From positions 434,001 to 498,000 of the forward strand of contig CAVXLL010000002.1 of assembly GCA_963762575.1 (NCBI GenBank): DNA of 64,000 nucleotides. The letters are read 5' to 3'. Positions 57,706 to 64,000 of this stretch are shown in pieces. The notes under the pieces were generated by a model. That model did not search any database and was not told the DNA's origin. It was given only the letters and a program-made list of their open reading frames with translations. Each line of letters begins with the position of its first letter. The stretch's first letter is position 1. Source of the DNA: AP-15 sp963762575. GTDB taxonomy: Bacteria > Pseudomonadota > Alphaproteobacteria > ATCC43930 > CGMCC-115725. The position numbers and the translations under genes are program-made.

Positions 57706-59175
57706 CTCCGCCGCGGCGCGGACCGGCGTTTTGCCGAGCACTTCGGCGGCGGCGTCGGCGACCGGGGTACCTTCGAAGAAGTCGGGGTTCTGCGTGCCGA
57801 AGAGGCGCACCACGTTGGCGAAGGTGAAGTCGCGGAAGTCGTCTCTGGTGATCAGCTCGTCCTCGACCAATTCCCAGGCCTCGGGCAGGACCATGCGCAT
57901 GTCGGGGATGTCGAAATGGCCGACATCCGAGCTGAAGATCGCGTTGATCCGGGCACCGAACGGGTTGAGCTTGCTGAACGCGACGGCGTTCAAGCGGTCG
58001 TCCGGCTCGCAGCCGAAGAAGAACGGCTTCGCATAGAGCTCGATCCAGTCCTCCTTCTTGGTGATCTTGCACGCGGCATAATCGTCGTGCACCGGGACCC
58101 CGCCGTCGAGTTCGTCATCGCCCGGGTTTGGCCAGCCGCCGCGGCGGCGCAGTTCGTCGCCGATGTCCTTGTACCCGTATTTCTCGACCAGCTGCGCCAG
58201 CAACGGGCGGTCGAGCTTTTTCGGGTCCATGTATTCGAGGCCGTCCTTGCCGCGCCGCTCCCAGTGCTCGATCAGGTCGGCGAACAATTGGCAGGCCCAA
58301 CCGGAACCGCCTTCGAGGAAACCAAAGTGCAAATCGGGGAAGCGCCGCGTGACGCCGCCGAGGAAAATGGCCTTGGCCACCGCATGGCCGGCGGCGGCGA
58401 AATGGCCGATATGGTTGAAGGTGAAGTTGCTTGGCCCATTGCGCAGGCCGAGGCCGCGGCCGCCGGTATGGAAGGTCGGCGCGATCTTCAATTCCAGGCA
58501 TTTGCGCCAGACCGGGTCGTAATCGTAGTCGCTGTCGAGGCCGATCTGGTCGAAATGCACCGCGAATTTGGCGACATCGGGGTCGAGCCCCTGGGCGGCC
58601 GGCAATGTGCGCTTGATGCCGCTGCCGAACATGCCGACCTTGGAGCCGAGCTGCCGGGTGACGAATTCGAGCTCCTCGATCGCCTCCTCGGGCGTGTGCA
58701 TCGGGATCACCGCCGCCGGGGTCAGGCGGTCGCTCAGATCGCGGAAATAATCGGCCGTGACGATGTTGAAGCCGCGGATCACCGCGCGCCGGGTCTCGTC
58801 GTCGTCGATGCGCGCGATGCCCAGCCCCGCCGTCGGATAGATAATGCCGAAATCAATCCCCAGCTCGTCGAGCCGGTCGTAAAGCATCCGCGGCATCATC
58901 GCGGTGGCGCGGTCGCGGGTGTTGGTCGACTGCCGCCCCCAATAACCTTCCATCGCGATGCCGCGCCGCCGCCGCTCGGCGATCGATAGCGACAGCGCGT
59001 CGGGAATGCGACGCATGTGCCGGAGCAACCCATCCGCCGCCTTGTCGCCGGCCGCTTTGCGCACCTTCTCGGCGAAGACCGGCCCGTATTCGATCCAGTG
59101 GCCGTCGGCGTCGATGACCGGATGGGTGAGCCCGGAACGGACCTTTTCAGGGTGCCACTCTTTGCGCGCGCTCAT
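57703..59175 (-). CDS. Amidohydrolase-2 family hydrolase/decarboxylase
   Basis: 490 residues from ATG 59175 (MSARKEWHPEKV) with GAAGGAGAG upstream. The metal-binding strand is PVIDADGHWIEYGP; APTFHTGGRGLG supplies another His (about residue 240), FNHIGHFAAAGHA the next, and IFSSDVGHFDIPDM the late Asp. The size and layout match larger PF04909 proteins annotated near polyketide or aromatic catabolism. The next gene upstream is an alpha/beta hydrolase on the same strand, and an LLM flavin oxidoreductase is divergent, which together suggest a degradation pathway for an unknown compound. Confidence 0.88.
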   Translation of the reverse strand: MSARKEWHPEKVRSGLTHPVIDADGHWIEYGPVFAEKVRKAAGDKAADGLLRHMRRIPDALSLSIAERRRRGIAMEGYWGRQSTNTRDRATAMMPRMLYDRLDELGIDFGIIYPTAGLGIARIDDDETRRAVIRGFNIVTADYFRDLSDRLTPAAVIPMHTPEEAIEELEFVTRQLGSKVGMFGSGIKRTLPAAQGLDPDVAKFAVHFDQIGLDSDYDYDPVWRKCLELKIAPTFHTGGRGLGLRNGPSNFTFNHIGHFAAAGHAVAKAIFLGGVTRRFPDLHFGFLEGGSGWACQLFADLIEHWERRGKDGLEYMDPKKLDRPLLAQLVEKYGYKDIGDELRRRGGWPNPGDDELDGGVPVHDDYAACKITKKEDWIELYAKPFFFGCEPDDRLNAVAFSKLNPFGARINAIFSSDVGHFDIPDMRMVLPEAWELVEDELITRDDFRDFTFANVVRLFGTQNPDFFEGTPVADAAAEVLGKTPVRAAAE

Positions 59176-59269
59176 GCTCTCTCCTTCGGGAAGTGTTGGG
59201 CGCATTGTGCTGCCATTCTTAACAGAGTGCCAGCAACGATTTCCCGATGCGGGACGTCAGACGCCCAGA

Positions 59270-60082
59270 TCAGACCCCTGGGCCGAAGCGGCGGGCCAGA
59301 AAGTCGAGCACATCGCCGGAGCAGCGGTCGGGGAAGGCGTCGCAGATGTTGTGCGGGGCGCCTTCATACACGCGCACCTCGACATCCCCGACCTGCTGGC
59401 GGAACGGCTCGTAATTCGCGGTCGAGCCGATCGGCTCGGCGCCCGGCACGGCGACGAGGGTCGGGCACAGGATGCGATGCAGCTGGTCGCTCCAGTCATA
59501 GCTCGCCATCAGCAAGACGAATTTGCCGATATAGGCCGGATCGTTCTTGGCGGCCTCGTCGAGAAACCATTCGACGAGCCCCGGATCGACCTGATCGAGC
59601 GGCAAGCGGTCGGCGATCGTCTCGGCGAGAAAGGCGCGCATGCCTTTGGCCTGGATCTGCGGGATCCAGCTCGGCGCCTGACTGTTCTTCAAGCCTGGGG
59701 TGGAGCCGAACAGCATCAGGCTGCGCACTCGCTCGCTATGGTTCATTGCCAGTTGCTGGCCGAGATAGCCGCCCGCCGAATTGCCGACGATGTGGGCATT
59801 GGCGCAACCCAGATGGTCCAGCAGCTCGATCACGTCGCGCACCAGCCGGTCCAGAGTAAGCTCGCGATCGGCGGGTGGGATTTCCGAGCTGCCGTGGCCG
59901 CGCAGATCCATCCGCACCACACGGTAATGCCGGCTGAGCGGCGGGACCCAGGCGTAATAGCGGCGCGCGCTGCCCATTGCGGCGTGCAACAGCAGCAGAA
60001 CCGGCGCTCCTTTCCACGGATCGGTGAAGTTGTCGATGCAATAGGCGAGCCTGATGCCGTCGCTCGCCGTAAAGCCGTCCAC
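59270..60082 (-). CDS. Alpha/beta hydrolase
   Basis: 270 residues. HAAMGSARRYYAWVPPL is the oxyanion segment and MDLRGHGSS the following loop. The nucleophile elbow is VGNSAGGYLG with Ser about residue 103, then PTLVAVPGAEP, and APHNICDAFPDR carries the His. It is a standard esterase/C-C-hydrolase fold of the size used in meta-cleavage and lactone pathways; the substrate is unknown. It is about 95 bp upstream of the amidohydrolase gene and divergent from the LLM oxidoreductase, whose ribosome site lies 88 bp away. Confidence 0.88.
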   Translation of the reverse strand: MDGFTASDGIRLAYCIDNFTDPWKGAPVLLLLHAAMGSARRYYAWVPPLSRHYRVVRMDLRGHGSSEIPPADRELTLDRLVRDVIELLDHLGCANAHIVGNSAGGYLGQQLAMNHSERVRSLMLFGSTPGLKNSQAPSWIPQIQAKGMRAFLAETIADRLPLDQVDPGLVEWFLDEAAKNDPAYIGKFVLLMASYDWSDQLHRILCPTLVAVPGAEPIGSTANYEPFRQQVGDVEVRVYEGAPHNICDAFPDRCSGDVLDFLARRFGPGV

Positions 60083-60169
60083 GTCGGAACCTCGCCATCC
60101 TTGCCTCGCTTCGGGCGATCATCTACGACCTCCCGGGTCGAAAGCAATCGGGTCAAGCGTGGAGATGTC

Positions 60170-61195
60170 ATGAAGGTCGGGATCTTTCTCACCTGCCAAT
60201 ACCCGCCGGGGAGCGACATGGTCGCCGCCCTCGAGGCCCAATATGTCATGACACGGCTGGCGCGCGACCGCGGCTGGGATGCCGTCGCCACCGGCCAGCA
60301 TTACTTGAGCGAAGGGGTGCGCCAGATCCAGCTGGTGCCGTTCCTGGCGCGTCTGGCGGCCGAGGCGGGGGAGATGACCGGCATTGCCGGTGTGCTGCTG
60401 ACGACACTGCACAACCCGGTCGAAGTCGCCGAACACATTGCCTCCCTCGACGCGATCTGGCGCGGCAATTTTGTCTTTGGGGTGGGTCTCGGCTACCGCG
60501 ATGTCGAGTTCGACGCCTTTGGCGTGCCGCGCGGCCAGCGGGTGCGCCGTTTCGAGCAGTGCCTCGAAATCGTCAAGCGGCTATGGACAGAGGACAATGT
60601 CAGCTTCGAGAACGACATCTGCAAATTGACCAACGTGACAATGACCAGCCGGCCGATCCAGCAGCCGTATCCGCCGATCTGGTTCGCCGCCAACAACGAC
60701 CGCGCCGTGAAGCGCGCCGCCCGCCTCGGCGACAGCTGGTTTGTCAATCCGCACGCCACGATCCCCGAGATCACCCGCCAGCTTGCTCTCTACCGCGCGG
60801 AGCTGGCGCGTCTCGGCAAGCCGTTTCCGCGCGAGCTGCCCTATGCCCGCGAGATCTATTGCGCCAAGGACCGAGCCACTGCGCTCGAAATGGCCGGACC
60901 TTACCTGTCGGAAAAGTACCAGACCTACGCCAAATGGGGACAGGACGAGGTGTTGCTGGGAGACGACACCTTCCGCCAGCCTTTCGAGGAGCTGCTGCGC
61001 GACCGGTTCGTGCTCGGCAGCCCCGATGATTGCTACGAGCAGCTGCGTCCGTGCTGGGAGCAGACGGGCGCGAATTTCCTGATGTTCCGCACCCATTGGA
61101 GCGGGATGCCGCTCGGTCACGCATTGGCCAGCATGCGCCTGATCAGCGACGAGCTATTGCCAGCATTACGCCGCGTCACTCCGGCATCTGCCTGA
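60170..61195 (+). CDS. LLM-class flavin-dependent oxidoreductase
   Basis: 341 residues from ATG 60170 with GGAGATGTC upstream. MKVGIFLTCQYPPGSDMVAA, WDAVATGQHYLSEGVRQIQL, TTLHNPVEVAEHIASLDAIW, FVFGVGLGYRDVEFDAFGV and PIQQPYPPIWFAANNDRAVK are hallmark stretches of luciferase-like F420- or FMN-dependent enzymes, (beta/alpha)8 barrels that oxidise or monooxygenate small molecules. Close kin act with reduced FMN supplied by a partner. It is divergently placed from the hydrolase pair, fitting one regulated catabolic unit. Confidence 0.92.
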   Translation: MKVGIFLTCQYPPGSDMVAALEAQYVMTRLARDRGWDAVATGQHYLSEGVRQIQLVPFLARLAAEAGEMTGIAGVLLTTLHNPVEVAEHIASLDAIWRGNFVFGVGLGYRDVEFDAFGVPRGQRVRRFEQCLEIVKRLWTEDNVSFENDICKLTNVTMTSRPIQQPYPPIWFAANNDRAVKRAARLGDSWFVNPHATIPEITRQLALYRAELARLGKPFPRELPYAREIYCAKDRATALEMAGPYLSEKYQTYAKWGQDEVLLGDDTFRQPFEELLRDRFVLGSPDDCYEQLRPCWEQTGANFLMFRTHWSGMPLGHALASMRLISDELLPALRRVTPASA

Positions 61196-61329
61196 GGAAG
61201 CTCTCTCCTCCCGCTTGCTGCATTAGGGCGGCTTCTCAAGACCGGCCATTTGACGGTTCTTGGACGCGCAATCCCCTAAGTTGCGTGCCAGTGTTCGAAA
61301 ACTGTGTACTGGCATTGCGGGGCATTCGA

Positions 61330-63060
61330 GTGAAGATACATTTGGCATTGTGGGTCTTTTTAGGGGCATTCTCGGCAAGTCTTCCTGCGCTTACAGGGCA
61401 ACCCGGAGAGACTATGCCTCCGGGTTCTATCGACCCCGCCACTTTCAGCTTCAACGATCTTTACACGACACCCTTCGGCCCTGCCTATGCAGATATTTGG
61501 ACCGCCCAGCAAAATTTCCTGGCGTGCAGGCCGCCGGTTGACCAGCAGTTCTCTTATGCACTCTGCTATTTTTCCGGCCCGGCCATCGCCACTCCGATCC
61601 AGACCGAAGGCGGCGGCGCTTCTGCCAACCCGCCATTGCCTTGCATCTTGTCGCCGGACGGCAAGTCGGCAACTTGCACATGTTATGAGATACAGACAGA
61701 ACAATATCCGCCTGTTGTGCCCTATTTTGTGAACATCAATGGGATCCTCAACCTCGACCAATATCTGCGCACGATCGCCGCCTGCGGCCACGACGGCGAA
61801 CTGTGCGGCTCTCAGGCGCCGGTCCGCGACCATATGTGGTGGAATGCAGCTCCGATCTGTCGCGCGGTCAACACCAACAACGTCATTCCGACCGCCGAAC
61901 TGCTTTCGGTATTTTCCACGGTCAAGACTTCGGACTACGCCACCAGCACAACCCAGAACACGACAACCTGCGCAGCCGGCAAATATGCCGGGTGCATGAC
62001 GGCGCCATGCTACCATACCGGCAAAACAGACAGTGCCGGCAATCCACTCGTGGAATGCAACTGTCCTGTTTACGAAGGCCCCTTCGAACTGGGGCAAGCC
62101 GGAGTGCCGTGCGACGCAAACGAGCTGACACCGCCGGCGGCGCGAACCGTCTCGCTCGGGTTCACCCCAGGCTTGCCGACTGCCTGGCCGAATTTGCCCC
62201 CGCAACAGACGCAACAGAATAGCGCGGGACAACTCGACTCTGCGACAGCCACGCAGATATTGACCGCGGTCGGTGTCGACCCCGGGACGATCGAGAATTT
62301 CATCGCGACATTCTTTCCCGCGATTCAACAGCAGGCGTATTCCGATTTCACCAGCCCGAGTCAGGGAACGGGCTACTCCCCCGAGCAGTCGTATGGCGAT
62401 CAGAGCAGCGTTTTCGAACCTCCCGATAATTTCGCCGCCTGGGCTCAACTCCAGGCTCTGATCGATGCCCGTTACTCGAGCGGACCGGGAACTCCACCCG
62501 TCTACGTCTGGTCGGCGGCCCACAATCCGTGGCAAAATCACCAGCCGATCGATCCCCCGGCGTCCGGTTGCTTGCCCGATGTGCCGGGTCAGAAATCCTG
62601 TCCGCTTTATTCTCCGATGACGCAATATCCCGTGGTCCAGGGAAGCCCCCTCTGCCAGAAGGTGTGTGCTGCCTATCGCAACGATACCCGCACGGACGCG
62701 AACGGGTCGGCCACGAACATCCAGGTTGGCTACAGCTGCGACGCGGCGCTGTGTACAACCCTCGGGAATGGGCAGAGCTCGCCGGCTCAGATCGATCCGC
62801 TAGCCAAAGTCAACTTGCTGCAAAACGCGTGCGGCGGCTTGGCCGGGCAGAGCGGTTTGCGGGCTATCTTGGCGCTCGAACAGATCGACCACTGCAGCTG
62901 TTGTGCAAGCCAAGTGTGCGGTTGCGCGAGTGCCGGGACCGACATTGATCCGGATACGCAGGGAGAGATTGCCGGGCTGAATGCTGCGCAGCAACAGCTG
63001 GGAATTACGCCGCAATGCCAGATCAACGGCACTCTTTGCGGCGCGGAGCCACCACCATAA
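61330..63060 (+). CDS. Large secreted cysteine-rich protein of unknown family
   Basis: About 576 residues from GTG 61330, at which the signal peptide begins (VKIHLALWVFLGAFSASLPA). The frame is open 100 codons earlier, but that part overlaps the LLM gene. The mature protein is rich in Cys, Pro, Gln, Thr and Asn: LPCILSPDGKSATCTCYEIQ, APICRAVNTNN, CMTAPCYHTGKTD, VECNCPVYEG and, near the end, DHCSCCASQVCGCASAG. The paired cysteines suggest many disulfides or metal binding in the periplasm or outside the cell. No known catalytic motif is seen. It may be monocistronic. Confidence 0.8.
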   Translation: MKIHLALWVFLGAFSASLPALTGQPGETMPPGSIDPATFSFNDLYTTPFGPAYADIWTAQQNFLACRPPVDQQFSYALCYFSGPAIATPIQTEGGGASANPPLPCILSPDGKSATCTCYEIQTEQYPPVVPYFVNINGILNLDQYLRTIAACGHDGELCGSQAPVRDHMWWNAAPICRAVNTNNVIPTAELLSVFSTVKTSDYATSTTQNTTTCAAGKYAGCMTAPCYHTGKTDSAGNPLVECNCPVYEGPFELGQAGVPCDANELTPPAARTVSLGFTPGLPTAWPNLPPQQTQQNSAGQLDSATATQILTAVGVDPGTIENFIATFFPAIQQQAYSDFTSPSQGTGYSPEQSYGDQSSVFEPPDNFAAWAQLQALIDARYSSGPGTPPVYVWSAAHNPWQNHQPIDPPASGCLPDVPGQKSCPLYSPMTQYPVVQGSPLCQKVCAAYRNDTRTDANGSATNIQVGYSCDAALCTTLGNGQSSPAQIDPLAKVNLLQNACGGLAGQSGLRAILALEQIDHCSCCASQVCGCASAGTDIDPDTQGEIAGLNAAQQQLGITPQCQINGTLCGAEPPP

Positions 63061-63107
63061 CTGGCCTCCACACCGCGTTGTTTTTCGGGGAAACTTGCTG
63101 GTGAGGG

Positions 63108-63950
63108 TCAAGCCTCAGGCGGGAAGAATACGAGAGTGCGCACCTCGATGCTCTCGCGGGGCGGCGCGTCCGGCGGCGAAGTGGGGTCGTCGAAGCCGGT
63201 GTGGGCGGAAAACCGCGCTGCTCCCTCGCGCGCCGAGTTGAAGCAGCGGATCAACACCGGTTCGTCAGCCTGCATTTTCGGGAAGTAGTAGTATCGCTGA
63301 TTGGGATTGTAGGTGATCGAATAGGTCTCGCCGGTGCGGTCCGGATATTTGAGGTCGCTGGCGACCAAATCTTCCTCGGAGAGGCTCTCCGCGTCGCACA
63401 AGGTCAGCGGCGATTCCAGCACCGGCCCGCGGATCGGGCGCCACAAATTGATGATTGCGTAGCGATGCTTCAGCAACTCTTCCGCTTCCTCGTCCATCAG
63501 CTGGCGCACGCGCTGCGGCGAGGACCATGCGGTGTAGTCGTTATGGACGCGCTTGGCCGGGATCTTGACGCAGCTCCCCTCGCGCGCCGCCATCGCCGCA
63601 TTGCGCACGATGTGGTCGAAGGCGACGACGCGCGCGGCGCCGGTCGCCTCCTTGATGACGCGCTCGCATTCCGGATAGTAGACCGACGTGATTTCGTCCT
63701 CGTCGTAGAAATTCTTTACTGCCGTCTGGCGGTGCAGCAGTACGAAGCCCTCTTTGTCCAGGGAGAGCCGGCCGATCAGCGGCCGCGCATCACGGATCGG
63801 CACTTGATGCTCTTCGCTCTTGCCCGTCCTGGCGGGAACCCCGGGAGGCGGCTCGTAATTGTAGGCGACGGGCTTTTCCGCCATCGGAACGAGGAAGTTG
63901 AGCGGCGCCACGACTGTCTTCGGATCCGCGACTACCGAGCCGTCCATCAT
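63108..63950 (-). CDS. CmcJ/NvfI-like oxidoreductase family protein
   Basis: 280 residues from ATG 63950 (or 63947) with GGAGGAC before it. VAYNYEPPPGVPARTGKSEE is near the N-terminus; VVAFDHIVRN, VHNDYTAWSSPQRVRQLM and IINLWRPIRGPVLESPLTLC match the CmcJ/NvfI family (Fe(II)/2-oxoglutarate-type fold, members found in cephamycin and fungal meroterpenoid pathways). The His-x-Asp of VHNDYTA is a likely metal ligand. The substrate is unknown; many bacterial homologues sit near catabolic genes. It converges on the cysteine-rich gene. Confidence 0.85.
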   Translation of the reverse strand: MMDGSVVADPKTVVAPLNFLVPMAEKPVAYNYEPPPGVPARTGKSEEHQVPIRDARPLIGRLSLDKEGFVLLHRQTAVKNFYDEDEITSVYYPECERVIKEATGAARVVAFDHIVRNAAMAAREGSCVKIPAKRVHNDYTAWSSPQRVRQLMDEEAEELLKHRYAIINLWRPIRGPVLESPLTLCDAESLSEEDLVASDLKYPDRTGETYSITYNPNQRYYYFPKMQADEPVLIRCFNSAREGAARFSAHTGFDDPTSPPDAPPRESIEVRTLVFFPPEA

Positions 63951-64000
63951 GTCCTCCGGAGTTGCAACTGTCCTGTCGGCTCAACCCTAAAAGAAGCCAT
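63948..64000 (-). CDS. Possible 3' end of an upstream gene (partial)
   Basis: A minus-strand frame stays open from the window edge and ends in a TGA that overlaps the CmcJ-like start as ATGA. This would fit a translationally coupled upstream gene, but only 17 codons are visible and no family can be named. Confidence 0.25.

Overview
The window looks like a high-GC alphaproteobacterial chromosome, probably a Rhodospirillales-type or related soil or freshwater lineage. The evidence is an RNase E whose S1 domain is split by a long acidic insert, an rpoD-dnaG-yqeY block, prfB beside a class A penicillin-binding protein, a phasin, DUF3618 and DUF6790-type proteins, and LLM/amidohydrolase catabolic genes. 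Several conserved genes (rne, yqeY and an asparagine synthetase) are each broken by one-base indels. When these are undone they give normal family lengths, so draft-assembly indels are as likely as real mutations.

Layout. 1-5.3 kb: start of an inositol-3-phosphate synthase, a type IB topoisomerase, a VOC protein, and a minus-strand run of amidohydrolase, RibD-C reductase and a secreted protein. 5.4-14.1 kb: prfB (RF2, with its programmed +1 frameshift site) and, downstream of it, a ~7 kb island bounded by a 627-bp direct repeat of the prfB 3' half. The island carries a tightly overlapping operon: MmeI/YeeA-type DNA methyltransferase (frameshifted), BrnT toxin, a BrnA antitoxin domain fused to a DEAD-like helicase, and a GIY-YIG nuclease. 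I regard this as the best candidate for an undescribed defence system. 14.1-23.2 kb: PBP1A, RNase E, M48 protease, DsbA-like protein, GST/maleylacetoacetate isomerase.

23.2-33.4 kb: a decayed gltX fragment, a group II intron inserted just behind a small hairpin after a DUF2332 gene, an alpha/beta hydrolase, and a TetR-controlled RND efflux operon with a clear palindromic operator. 33.5-38.6 kb: DUF3618 protein, a CAT-anticodon tRNA, rpoD, dnaG, yqeY. 38.6-40.2 kb is a gene graveyard: relics of an asnS-phosphoesterase junction, two decayed antitoxins, a PIN toxin and a beheaded livG, followed by intact livF.

41-53 kb: secreted phosphoesterase, asnS, tRNA-Arg(CCT), and a surface-polysaccharide region (two asparagine-synthetase-like genes, a glycosyltransferase, a polysaccharide deacetylase and manC) with a phasin between. 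52.7-57.5 kb: peroxiredoxin, a MATE exporter with a candidate leader-peptide/terminator attenuator, small membrane proteins and recombinase/DUF5681 relics. 57.7-64 kb: a catabolic-looking group (amidohydrolase, alpha/beta hydrolase, divergent LLM flavin oxidoreductase), a large secreted cysteine-rich protein of unknown family, and a CmcJ/NvfI-like protein.
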